Assembly: GCA_040219575.1 (NCBI GenBank)
Contig: JAVJSD010000131.1
Location: 31,890 to 95,889, forward strand
Direction of reading: 5' to 3'
Source of the DNA: JAVJSD01 sp040219575
GTDB lineage: Bacteria; Planctomycetota; Planctomycetia; Pirellulales; Pirellulaceae
DNA: 64,000 nt
Numbering within the stretch: position 1 is the first letter of the stretch; every line of letters begins with the position of its first letter. This document shows, piece after piece, positions 45,125 through 54,184 of this stretch. Below the pieces are notes generated by a model. That model saw only the letters and a list, made by a program, of their open reading frames with translations, had not been told where the DNA came from and did not search any database. Position numbers and translations under genes: made by a program.

Positions 45125-45587
45125 CGCTTCTCCTCCATGATGGAATTGGTTGGGTTCTATCGCCGGCGTGCCTTGCCGGCGATTCAACTCGACGTGGATT
45201 CCTGTCAAAATGACACGGTCACGCCGGCTTTGTGGAATTCCTATAATGCAAACCCAGTGCCAAAGCACGTGACACGATTGAAAAAATGGCGCGTGTCGTC
45301 AAAACTTCTCACAAGGTTTCACGTTGCGTTGCGAGTTTTCTTAAAGTTTAGGGAACTGCCGCGGACGCCCCCGGCGCGGAGGATGACAAGTTGGCCGTTT
45401 TCCGTCCCAAACTGAGACAAGAATCCCTATTTGAGACATTCTTGCGGGCTGCGGGTGGACGCGCCAAAGTACGGCAAAGCGGTGCGTCCTGCGTGCTGTC
45501 GCCTCAATGCCAGCGGTGACCGCAAGCATGCGTTCACTTCCAGGCTGCAACTCGGTGATCGTCGCACATTCCTGATTGGAGAGTCTC
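45125..45587. other. Divergent intergenic region, locally AT-rich
   Basis: About 463 bases between csrA and a TPR gene. It contains a perfect TATAAT (45242-45247), a dyad GACACG...CGTGTC (45271-45297) flanking an A-rich core, and an AT-rich stretch to about 45355 unlike the rest of the window. The promoters for both genes are expected here; none can be assigned with confidence. Confidence 0.45.
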
Positions 45588-46370
45588 ATGCGGAATTCGC
45601 CCGTCCTGCTTTTCGCGTTGCTCGTGGTCGGCGCCTGCGTCGCAGCGCCGAACTGGGCTCAGTCGGCTCAGTCCCCTTCGGCAGAGGACCTCTTGCGGCA
45701 GGCGGCCCGCGCCGCGGGCAAAGGGGAGAGCGCCAAAGCGGTCGAGATGGCGAACAGGGCGATCGAGCTGGATCCCACGCAGGCCGACGCCTACTACCTC
45801 CGCGGCCGAGAGAATTTCCGCCTGGGAAACATGAAGCAGAGCCTGGCCGACTTCGACAAGTACGTGGCGATGCGCCCCGCCGCCGCCTCGCGTCAGTGGG
45901 AGCGCGGCATCACCTGCTACTACGCGGGCGAGTTCGAAAAAGGGGCCAAGCAGTTCGAACTGTATCAAACCTATCACGACAACGATGTCGAGAACTCGGT
46001 CTGGCGCTACCTCTGCGTGGCCCGGGATGAAGACGTCCAGCAGGCCCGCAAGACGATCCTGCCGATCAAGGACGACCGCCGCGTGCCGATGATGCAGGTC
46101 TACCGGTTGTTCCGCGGCGAACTCAAACCGAACGACGTGCTGGAGGCCTGCCGCCGCGACGAGCCGGACGAGGCCGACCTCGCCGCCCGGTTGTTCTACG
46201 CCAATCTGTACCTCGGGCTTTACTACGAGGCCCAGGGAGAGTCGCAGTTGGCGAAGCAACACATCTTCGCCGCCGCGGCCAACGACAAGCCCAACCCGCG
46301 GGTCAATCGCTACATGTGGGACGTGGCCCGAATTCACGCCGAGCAGATGCGGGCCCGCGACAAACAATAG
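45588..46370 (+). CDS. Secreted TPR-repeat protein
   Basis: A 260-residue protein; ATG at 45588 with GGAGAG upstream gives the signal peptide MRNSPVLLFALLVVGACVAA. Two to three TPR units follow (SAKAVEMANRAIELDPTQADAYYLRG, NMKQSLADFDKYVAMRP, GEFEKGAKQFELYQTYH) and a helical C-terminal part. It probably binds other envelope proteins. The cytochrome-type gene follows 93 bases later on the same strand. Confidence 0.78.
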   Translation: MRNSPVLLFALLVVGACVAAPNWAQSAQSPSAEDLLRQAARAAGKGESAKAVEMANRAIELDPTQADAYYLRGRENFRLGNMKQSLADFDKYVAMRPAAASRQWERGITCYYAGEFEKGAKQFELYQTYHDNDVENSVWRYLCVARDEDVQQARKTILPIKDDRRVPMMQVYRLFRGELKPNDVLEACRRDEPDEADLAARLFYANLYLGLYYEAQGESQLAKQHIFAAAANDKPNPRVNRYMWDVARIHAEQMRARDKQ

Positions 46371-46463
46371 CGAATCGTTGTCGTCCCGATTAAGATAGCG
46401 ACGACACGCATCCCCCTCCGCCCGCGCCGCCTCGCCCGTTCTCACGACAGACCTGAGTACGCC

Positions 46464-49382
46464 ATGCCTTATCGACTTTCCGTGAATCGCGGTTCGCTGT
46501 TCGCCATCATCACGCTGCTGCTCGTTTCCTTCGTCTCGTTCAACGTGGCGAAACGCGCTGCAGCCGACGACGCAGTGGCCGACGACGCGGCGGCGCCAGC
46601 GCCAGACGGCGCGGTCGTGAACTGGGACGGCGTCGACGGCCGCTTCCTGCTCACGGAACTGAAGTGCGCCGCCTGCCACACGTCGGACAATGCGCCGCTG
46701 TCGCTGGAGAAGACCGCCCCCATCCTGGCCGAAGCCGGCGCGCGGATCACGCCGCAATACCTGCGGCGTTTTCTCGGTGATCCGCAATCGGTGAAACCCG
46801 GCACGCCGATGCCCGATGTCTTGCATCATTTGGGCCAAGGGGAGCGGCGGGAGACGGTCGAACTGCTGACGCACTATCTCGCCTCGCTGGGCGGGCCGAT
46901 CGATCAGCGCGTGGCGGGGGCCAGTGTGTTCCAGATCGAGCGGGGCAAGGAGCTGTTTCATCGCGCCGGCTGCGTCGCCTGTCACGAACCCGTCGAACCG
47001 CCCCCGCCGCCGGATGAAAACGACCCGGCCGCCGCCATTCGCGCCGAGATTCGGGCCGAGATGGAGGAGGGCCGGCCGCGTCGGCCTTCGGTTCCGCTGG
47101 GCGACCTGGCCAGCAAGACGACCGTCGACAAGCTCACCGAGTTCCTGCTCGATCCGCTGCATGTGCGGCCTTCCGGGCGAATGCCTTCGCTCGCGCTGAA
47201 TCGGGGCGAGGCGAACATGATCGCCGCCTACTTGCTGCGCGAGCAACTTACCGACGAGAAGAGCGGCTTCGGCGCGGGCATCGACTACGCCTACTACGAG
47301 GGCGGCTTCCCCAAAATGCCCGACTTCGATTCGCTCAAGCCCAAGGCAGAGGGGAGCGCCAAGGGTTTCGATCTGAACGAGATCAAGCTCGATAAGGGAA
47401 AGAAGCTCACCGGCAATTTCGCGGTTCGCTTTCGCGGCCTGATCGAAGTTCCCCAGGACGGCATGTACGAGTTCTTCACGCGCAGCGACGACGGCGCGGT
47501 GCTGCACATCGACGGCCAGGAGGTGCTCAACAACGACGGCTTCCATCCGCCGCAGAACAAGAGCGGCAAGATCAAGCTGACCGCCGGCCGTCATCCGATC
47601 GAGTTCGGCTTCACGCAGGGCGGCGGCGGGTTCGAGCTTTCGGTCGAGTGGAAGCCGCCACGCGGGAAGAAGGAAAAGATTCCCGCCGGGGTGCTGCTGC
47701 ACTCGGCCTTGGCGATGGTCCCCCGCGGCGTCGTCGAGTTTCAGGTCGACGCCGACAAGGCGGAGCGCGGCAAGGAGCTATTCGGCAAGCTGGGCTGCGC
47801 GGCCTGCCACCAGACCGATCGTAGCAAGCCGGTGGATTCCACGGGCGGAGCAACACGCGGCCTGGAGGAATTGAAAGCGAACACCGCGGAAGGCTGCCTC
47901 GGCGAGCGAGTCGCGGCGGGACGGCCGAAGTACCTGCTGAGCGAATCGCAACGCACCGCGCTAGTGAAGGCGGTCGAGGAGTCGAAAACGCCGCGCGATG
48001 AAGCGCCGACGGCCGCGCAGCGCGTGGCGCATCTGATGACCACCTTCAACTGCTACGCCTGCCACGTTCGCGACGATAAGGGTGGACCCGAGGCGCGTCG
48101 CGTCGATTACTTCACCACCCTCACCACGGTCGACCTCGGCGAAGAAGGCCGACTCGCCCCTCCGCTAAACGCCGTGGGGGCGAAGCTCACGCCGGCCGGC
48201 TTCGAAGCGATCCTGTTCGGCGCGGCGCGTTTTCGCCCGCACATGGCCACCCGCATGCCGCAGTTCGGCAAGGCGAACCTCGGCCATCTGCCGGAGTTGC
48301 TCAAGCAGGCCGACGCGGACCAGATACCACCGCACGAACCGGAGTTCAGCAGCCGGCTGGTCGACGACGGGCGGCGGCTGGTCGGCAAGCAGGGACTCGG
48401 CTGCATCAACTGCCACGCCTGGGGCCAATACAAACTGCAAGGCGCCGACGGCCTCGACCTGCTGGAGCTTCCCAAACGGCTGGAGACCGGGTGGTACCAC
48501 GCCTTCCTCACCGATCCGCAGAAGCTGAAGCCCGGCACGCGGATGCCGACCGCCTGGCCGGGCGGGAAGTCGTTCTTCCCCGACATCCAAGGGGGCGACG
48601 TCGATCGCCAGATGGACGCCATCTGGGCGTATCTTTCGGTGGGGGAAAAGGGGGGCGTTCCCAACGGCCTGTCGCCCAGCGACGAGTACGTGCTTGTTCC
48701 CGGCGACGAGCCGATCGTGTTTCGCACGTTTGTCGGCGGCGTCGGCGCGCACGCCATCGGCGTCGGCTTCCGCCAGCGAACGCATGTGGTGTTCGACGCT
48801 TTGCGGGTGCGGATGGCGCTGGCCTGGACCGGCGAGTTCCTTTCCGCGAAACCGGCCTGGGACGGTCGCGCCGGGCAATACGCCAGTCCGTCCGGCGGCA
48901 ACCTGCTGCACTTCGCCCCCGGTTCGCCGCTGGCGGTGCTGGAGAGCGCCGACCAGGCCTGGCCGGAAATCGACGACGAGCGGCGATCCGCTCCCGAGGG
49001 CTGGCGGTTCATCGGCTACCGCTACGACAAGCAACGCGTTCCGTCGTTCGTCTACCAGTACGGCGACGTCGCCGTCGAGGAGACGCCCGGCACCGAGTAC
49101 CGGCAGGACGCCGCCGTGGTCACGCGCAAGTTCCGCTTCACGGCGCCGACCGAGGTCGAGAATCTCTACCACCGGGTGGCGGTCGGAAACACGATCGAGC
49201 AGGACGCCGAGGGGCGCTTCGTGGTCGACGGCAAGCAGCGGTACCGCATCAACGCCCAAGCGGCCGCCAAACCGATCCTTCGCCGCCACGACGACCAACA
49301 GGAGTTGCTCGTGCCGGTGGAACTCGCCAACACCTCAAGCGGCCGCCGCGTCGCCGAACTGGAGATCGAACTGACATGGTGA
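46464..49382 (+). CDS. PVC-type multi-haem c-type cytochrome with PA14 domain
   Basis: A 972-residue secreted protein with a signal-like N-terminus (LFAIITLLLVSFVSFNVA). Five CXXCH haem sites are visible: CAACH 68-72, CVACH 170-174, CAACH 445-449, CYACH 530-534 and CINCH 647-651. A PA14 carbohydrate-binding-like domain lies at about 315-420 (YEFFTRSDDGAVLHIDGQEV). It is a large planctomycete secreted cytochrome, probably handling electrons from periplasmic dehydrogenases acting on sugars or polymers. The C-terminal third is beta-rich with no haem site. Its stop overlaps the ATG of the next gene (ATGGTGA), indicating coupled translation. Confidence 0.88.
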   Translation: MPYRLSVNRGSLFAIITLLLVSFVSFNVAKRAAADDAVADDAAAPAPDGAVVNWDGVDGRFLLTELKCAACHTSDNAPLSLEKTAPILAEAGARITPQYLRRFLGDPQSVKPGTPMPDVLHHLGQGERRETVELLTHYLASLGGPIDQRVAGASVFQIERGKELFHRAGCVACHEPVEPPPPPDENDPAAAIRAEIRAEMEEGRPRRPSVPLGDLASKTTVDKLTEFLLDPLHVRPSGRMPSLALNRGEANMIAAYLLREQLTDEKSGFGAGIDYAYYEGGFPKMPDFDSLKPKAEGSAKGFDLNEIKLDKGKKLTGNFAVRFRGLIEVPQDGMYEFFTRSDDGAVLHIDGQEVLNNDGFHPPQNKSGKIKLTAGRHPIEFGFTQGGGGFELSVEWKPPRGKKEKIPAGVLLHSALAMVPRGVVEFQVDADKAERGKELFGKLGCAACHQTDRSKPVDSTGGATRGLEELKANTAEGCLGERVAAGRPKYLLSESQRTALVKAVEESKTPRDEAPTAAQRVAHLMTTFNCYACHVRDDKGGPEARRVDYFTTLTTVDLGEEGRLAPPLNAVGAKLTPAGFEAILFGAARFRPHMATRMPQFGKANLGHLPELLKQADADQIPPHEPEFSSRLVDDGRRLVGKQGLGCINCHAWGQYKLQGADGLDLLELPKRLETGWYHAFLTDPQKLKPGTRMPTAWPGGKSFFPDIQGGDVDRQMDAIWAYLSVGEKGGVPNGLSPSDEYVLVPGDEPIVFRTFVGGVGAHAIGVGFRQRTHVVFDALRVRMALAWTGEFLSAKPAWDGRAGQYASPSGGNLLHFAPGSPLAVLESADQAWPEIDDERRSAPEGWRFIGYRYDKQRVPSFVYQYGDVAVEETPGTEYRQDAAVVTRKFRFTAPTEVENLYHRVAVGNTIEQDAEGRFVVDGKQRYRINAQAAAKPILRRHDDQQELLVPVELANTSSGRRVAELEIELTW

Positions 49383-51019
49383 CCTTGCCAAGCCGTGGTA
49401 GCGGAAGTCACCAGACTTCCGAGAGCTCACGTTCATCGGAATGCTGGCGAATTCCGCGGCGAAACCGCCTGGAGAGTCTGGCGTTTGCGATCATCGCGAT
49501 CGTCGCTTTGCTGCCGCCGCCATCGGCCGCGGCCCAAGAGCCCAAGCCGACCGAAGACGATTACTACCGCCTGGTCACCCTGCCCTTGCCGCAGGACGCC
49601 GTGCTGGAAGTCGGCGGACTGGAGTGGCTCGATGAGTCGAAAAACCGCCTGCTCATTTGCACCCGCCGGGGCGAGGTGTGGGTGCTCGACAACGCCTACG
49701 CCGACGATCCGCAAGCCGGATTGCATCGCGACGAAACGCCTCCCGACGGCGTGCCGGAAGAGAACGTCGTCCGCTTCCAGCGGATGCTGTTCGGTCTGCA
49801 CGAACCGCTCGGCATGCTCCGGCAGGCGGGTGCGAGCTACGCCGACGGCATCTACCTCGCGCAGCGGAGCGAACTCACGCGGATCAACGATACCGACGGC
49901 GACGACCGCATCGACATCGTCTCGACCGTCTGCAATCAGTGGGAGATCAGCGGCAGCTACCACGAGTACGCCTTCGGCCCCAAGCTCGACCGCCAGGGCC
50001 GGATGTGGATTACGCTCAACCGCCCCTTCGGCGGCGAGCCCGAAGGCAAGGCCAAGTGGCGCGGCTGGGCGATCACCGTCGACAAACGCGGCCAGATGCA
50101 AACGCAATGCACCGGGCTGCGCTCTCCCGCCGGACTGGGCGCCAACGCCGACGGCGACATGTTCTACACCGACAACCAGGGCGATTGGGTCGCCGTCTGC
50201 AAGCTCAGCCACATGAAGCCCGGCAGCTTCCAGGGCAACCCGCTGGCATTGGTCTCGTGCGACGATCCGCAGTCGACTATCAAGCATCCCGGCGAGCCCC
50301 CCAGCGGCCTCAAACTGGCCGAGGCGGCGGAGAAGTATCCCGCCTTCATGCAACCGGCCGTCTGGTTTCCCTATCCGCGGATGGGCAAATCGAGCAGCGA
50401 CATCCTCACCGACGACACCGGCGGCAAGTTCGGCCCGTTCGCGGGTCAGATGTTCGTCGGCGACCAATCCACCTCGATCGTCTCCCGCGTGTTCCTGGAG
50501 AAGGTCGACGGCGAGTACCAGGGCGCCTGCTTCCCATTCCGCGAGCGGTTCCAATGCGGCGTGATGCGGATGTGCTGGGGCCGCGACGGCTCGATGTTCG
50601 TCGGCCAGACCAACCGCGGGTGGGGCAGCGCCGGCGGAAAACCGTACGGCCTCGAGCGCCTGGTGTGGAGCGGCGAGACGCCTTTTGAAGTGCACCAGAT
50701 GCGGGCCGCCCCCGACGGCTTCGACCTCACCTTCACGATGCCGGTCGACGCGGCCACGGCCGGCGACGCGAAGTCGTACAGCATGAAGGCCTGGACCTAC
50801 TACTACCACAGCGCCTACGGCTGCCCGCCGGTCGACGAACACGCGTTGGAAGTGAAGTCGGCCACGATCGGCGACGACGGCCGCAGCGTGCACCTGGTGA
50901 TCGACGGCATGAAGCGCGGCCACGTCCACGCCTTGCGGCTCGACGGCGTCCGCGCCAAATCGGGCCTGCCGGTGCTCCATCCCGAGGCGTACTACACGCT
51001 CAATCGCCTGCCGCGGTGA
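49376..51019 (+). CDS. Secreted beta-propeller protein of the PVC dehydrogenase type
   Basis: A 547-residue protein. The ATG at 49376 overlaps the stop of the cytochrome gene. The first 38 residues are Ser/Arg-rich because a REP-like element (49398-49457) is translated, then comes the signal helix SLAFAIIAIVALLPPPSAAA. A propeller-like domain follows with VTLPLPQDAVLEVGGLEWLD, LTRINDTDGDDRIDIV, FGPKLDRQGRMWITL and LGANADGDMFYTDNQGD, the pattern of glucose/sorbosone-dehydrogenase-like PVC proteins. The C-terminus contains HALEVKSATIGDDGRSVHL. A later, non-ATG start beyond the repeat cannot be excluded. Confidence 0.78.
   Translation: MVTLPSRGSGSHQTSESSRSSECWRIPRRNRLESLAFAIIAIVALLPPPSAAAQEPKPTEDDYYRLVTLPLPQDAVLEVGGLEWLDESKNRLLICTRRGEVWVLDNAYADDPQAGLHRDETPPDGVPEENVVRFQRMLFGLHEPLGMLRQAGASYADGIYLAQRSELTRINDTDGDDRIDIVSTVCNQWEISGSYHEYAFGPKLDRQGRMWITLNRPFGGEPEGKAKWRGWAITVDKRGQMQTQCTGLRSPAGLGANADGDMFYTDNQGDWVAVCKLSHMKPGSFQGNPLALVSCDDPQSTIKHPGEPPSGLKLAEAAEKYPAFMQPAVWFPYPRMGKSSSDILTDDTGGKFGPFAGQMFVGDQSTSIVSRVFLEKVDGEYQGACFPFRERFQCGVMRMCWGRDGSMFVGQTNRGWGSAGGKPYGLERLVWSGETPFEVHQMRAAPDGFDLTFTMPVDAATAGDAKSYSMKAWTYYYHSAYGCPPVDEHALEVKSATIGDDGRSVHLVIDGMKRGHVHALRLDGVRAKSGLPVLHPEAYYTLNRLPR
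49398..49457 (+). repeat. REP-like element within the 5' coding region
   Basis: GTAGCGGAAGTCACCAGACTTCCGA with a degenerate partner TCGGAATGCTGGCGAATTCCGC. It lies 22 bases after the start codon of the propeller gene and stays in frame. Confidence 0.8.
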
Positions 51020-51222
51020 CCGCGCGAGGCGGACGGGCGGACGGGCGGACACGCACATCACGGATAGGCGGCAAGACCGCACGGGCGCCGCACGACTCTC
51101 CTTCGCGCATGGCTCCTTATCCCGTAGGACAGAGATTCCCCGGCAAACCGAGCAAGTCGCCGTGGCGCTGCCGAGCTGACACGGCGCCCGTCCGCCATGC
51201 TCAGCGCGATCCCATGAAACGC

Positions 51223-53409
51223 CTAGTGAACCGCGTTCTCGTGGGCGCGTTCGGGCAGTGCGCCGCCGTTTGCGTCGAGCGTGGAATCGTCCGACGCGAC
51301 TGCTGAAGAGGCGGCGTCGCGCGGGCCGGTGTAGACCTGCAGGTGCGGGATCAGCACGCCGCGGTTGAAGGGGCGCAAGAGCGGATTGCGCGTCCACAGC
51401 GCGCCGGCCACCTCGAGCAGTTCGCCCGCGCCGCGGCGTTTGGTCTCGTTGTTGAGCGGGCCGAAGCTGACGCGTTTCAGTCCGCGGGCGATGGTGTACT
51501 CGGCGGCGGCGGCGATCAGGTTGTGATAGGCCTTGATGTCCAACGAGTCGTCGTAGTCGAGGCCGCCGTGGCACTGCAGCAGTTGGTCGCCGTGGGTGAT
51601 GAACGACATGAAGGCCGCCACGCGTCCCTCGTGCCGCACCACGAGCGCCGACTGCGAAAGCGTGCGAAACGCCTCCTCGTTGTTGTTCACGTCGTCCCAG
51701 GGGACGGTCAGGCTGCTCCGCTTGGCGCTCTCGCGGAGGCAATGCACCATGCCGTCGAGCGTGGCCTCGTCGATTCCGTCTTCATAGGTTTCGATGGTCG
51801 CGCCGGCGTTGTCGAAATCACGGCGGGCCTGGCGGATATTCTTGCGGCGTTTCTTCGAGAGGCCTTCGAGGTAGTCGTCGTAGCGGTCGCAGTGCGCGAC
51901 GTCGATGTGGGCCATCGGCAGCACGAGAAACGGCTCGTAGCCTTGCTCCATCGTCCAGGCCGCTTCGGCCAGCGGCTGGCTGATGAAGACGGTGTCGCCG
52001 TCCTGTTTGCCCTTGAGATGGTTCGAGACCGCCTGCCGCACCAGCGGCAGATCCTGCTCGTGCGCGCCGAAAAACGGCGACTGGTAGGCGAACGCCGCCA
52101 GGCTGGTGTCGACCGTGTACGACGTGGTGCGGGCCAACGGCCCCAGCACGCCCAGCCAGCGCTGCGTCTTCTGATCGAGCAGGCGGATGCCGTTGAAGTT
52201 GGTCGTCTTGATCACCGGCGCCACGCCCAGCAGGGTCTCCTCCTGGTAGATCTTCACCAGAAACAGCTCGCTGCGGTCGGTCGAGTACTGCGCGTAATGC
52301 TCGAAGTACTCCAGCGCCGTGCTATCGACCAGGGCCCGCTCGCGCTCGGTCAGACTGCGGCCTTCGCGGACGGTGACGCGCTGCTGCTTGGCGACCGGGC
52401 GCTGGAGCACCTCCTCGGTGACGTCGGTCAGGAACGTCCGCACCTCTTCGCAATCCTTGTATTGCGGCGGGCCGCCTCCCACGTTCATCCCCGTGCCGGG
52501 ATTCTTGAACATGTAGGGGATCATGTCGTACATCGCCAGCACGTAGTACGGATACACCTTGGTGCCGACGTCGGGATCCTGATCCGCATAGCCGAGCATC
52601 GTGGGAGTCAACGACTCGTGCGCCAGCCGCGGGTGCCGGTGATGCACGCCGTGCACGAAGATGTCGAAGTGAAAGAATCCCAGAAAGCGGCTGGGCAGAT
52701 CGCGCGAGATGACCGTCCGCGTTCCCAACAGCGGATCGTAACTGGCCATCCCCAAGTGCTCGGTCAGCTTGCGCGCGGTTTGAAACGTTCCCCCAATTCC
52801 CAGCGGCAGCAGCCACGCCCAGAACAGCGTGACCCAGGCGCCGTGATAGGCGACCAGGCCCAAGATCACGCTCCACACGACCGCGCACAGCGCGTACTCG
52901 CACCACGCCTTGCGGCGCACGTCGCGGGATTTCACCGGCGACTCGGGATGGAAAAAGATCCGGTTGTAGATGTAGATCGAGGTCAACACGCCCAGAAAGA
53001 AGTCCAGCCACACGAATATCCGGCGAAACGTGAGTGACGCCTTGGGATCGCTGTAGGGCCACAGCTCCCAGTCGGCGGGCGAGTTCATGTAGGCGTGATG
53101 CCGGATGTGCACCTCGCGATAGACGTGAAAGGGAATCAGCAAGAAAGTGCCGATTAGCTGCCCCACCATCTGGCTGAGCGTCCGTGAGCCGTTCAACGTG
53201 TTGTGGACGGCCTCGTGGTAGCAGCTGCCGATGCAGAAGATGCAGTAGGCGGTGCTCATCGTCCAGGCGGCCTGCACCGCCCAGTGGTTGATCGGCCAGC
53301 CGACGGCGATCGCCCACACGCCCAACGCGGCGAGCGGCAGGATCAGCATCCGCGGCCAGTCCCCGAACAGGGAATGCAGCCGGCTATGGGGGACAGTAGA
53401 AGAAGACAC
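51223..53409 (-). CDS. Fatty-acid desaturase fused to a GNAT/FemAB-like domain
   Basis: A 728-residue protein; the GTG at 53409 has GGGAG at 6 bases, better than a TTG 39 bases upstream. Residues 20-340 form a membrane desaturase with all three His boxes: HEAVH (65-69), HIRHH (101-105) and HGVHH (253-257), which bind the di-iron centre. Residues about 345-690 are a GNAT/FemAB-type acyltransferase-like region (LSKKRRKNIRQARRDF, FMSFITHGDQLLQCHGGLDY, KAYHNLIAAAAEYTIARGLK). It may couple lipid desaturation with acyl transfer. The C-terminal tail is disordered. I do not know this fusion from other families. Confidence 0.82.
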   Translation of the reverse strand: MSSSTVPHSRLHSLFGDWPRMLILPLAALGVWAIAVGWPINHWAVQAAWTMSTAYCIFCIGSCYHEAVHNTLNGSRTLSQMVGQLIGTFLLIPFHVYREVHIRHHAYMNSPADWELWPYSDPKASLTFRRIFVWLDFFLGVLTSIYIYNRIFFHPESPVKSRDVRRKAWCEYALCAVVWSVILGLVAYHGAWVTLFWAWLLPLGIGGTFQTARKLTEHLGMASYDPLLGTRTVISRDLPSRFLGFFHFDIFVHGVHHRHPRLAHESLTPTMLGYADQDPDVGTKVYPYYVLAMYDMIPYMFKNPGTGMNVGGGPPQYKDCEEVRTFLTDVTEEVLQRPVAKQQRVTVREGRSLTERERALVDSTALEYFEHYAQYSTDRSELFLVKIYQEETLLGVAPVIKTTNFNGIRLLDQKTQRWLGVLGPLARTTSYTVDTSLAAFAYQSPFFGAHEQDLPLVRQAVSNHLKGKQDGDTVFISQPLAEAAWTMEQGYEPFLVLPMAHIDVAHCDRYDDYLEGLSKKRRKNIRQARRDFDNAGATIETYEDGIDEATLDGMVHCLRESAKRSSLTVPWDDVNNNEEAFRTLSQSALVVRHEGRVAAFMSFITHGDQLLQCHGGLDYDDSLDIKAYHNLIAAAAEYTIARGLKRVSFGPLNNETKRRGAGELLEVAGALWTRNPLLRPFNRGVLIPHLQVYTGPRDAASSAVASDDSTLDANGGALPERAHENAVH

Positions 53410-54184
53410 GCTCGGCTCCCGCAGGTATGGATGGACGACACGAACCAACGGCTGACATACCCGCCAATAAAATCAAAATCGACCTCTCGCCCCTGCGCGA
53501 ATTGCCGGACTTGTTCCGATTTCGGCAGAGTTGTGGAGATGGATTCGGGTTGTCAGGATTTGAACGATGTCCCTAACGACGTCCCTACGCGGTAGCACCT
53601 CGTGTGCCAAATCCTCCCTGGCGATTGACGGCTCAAGTGGTGGCTCAAAGACGCCAATGCCCTCGCCGACCAATCGCTAAGCTTGATCCATATCGCCCAT
53701 TTTATCGCTAATGCCTCATTCGACAATGGTTAGGAGTTGGAAAACAGCTCCCGCAAAACTGCACACCCCCACCTTTGGAAATCCATCACGCAAGTCGTGA
53801 GACTTCAAACGTGTAGCGGAAGTCGTGAGACTTCCAACGTGTAGTAGCGGAAGTCGTGAGACTTCCGACGGCTTGGAGAAGAAAGATTTCGGGTAACAGA
53901 AGTCGTGAGACTTCTCGAACGGCGTTCGTTGTACCGAACTGCCGAACTCTCGCGAGTTCGGCTACCCAAAAATCAAGACAGGGCGCCAATCGCCGAACCA
54001 TGAAAGACGCCGGCGAGTCCAAGAAGTGTGCCATGGCGTACGCGTGAGTGCGTCATATTGTCTCGGCGACCATGACGAAAAGGCTTCCGCCGCGACGGCG
54101 ATGCGCGCCGTCGAACAGCTCAATCCGAGGACCGTCGATTCAAGGGTCGGCGATTCAAGGGTCGGCGAATCGAGCTGCGCTCGA
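53410..54184. other. Long intergenic region with a repeat array
   Basis: About 775 bases. 53789-53965 is an array of REP-like units. In 53449-53788 no gene is convincing; a remnant of a mobile-element gene is possible but I could not identify it. Confidence 0.4.
53789..53965 (+). repeat. Array of four REP-like left arms with one right arm
   Basis: AAGTCGTGAGACTTC occurs four times (near 53791, 53820, 53851 and 53900) with flanks GTAGCGG or GTAACAG; the last copy, from 53893, continues through CGTTCGTTGTACCGAACTGC to CTCTCGCGAGTTCGGCTAC, a full subfamily B unit. The spacing is irregular and the units are not CRISPR-like. Confidence 0.85.

Noticed and set aside
49433..51742. 769-codon frame on the minus strand
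   Set aside because: Overlaps both the propeller gene and the end of the desaturase gene; no recognisable motif.
53473..53673. 66-codon minus-strand frame in the long intergenic gap
   Set aside because: No ribosome-binding site or family resemblance; possibly decayed mobile DNA but unsupported.
53789..53965. Possible CRISPR array
   Set aside because: Unit spacing is irregular, units are parts of a dispersed palindrome family, and no cas gene is near.
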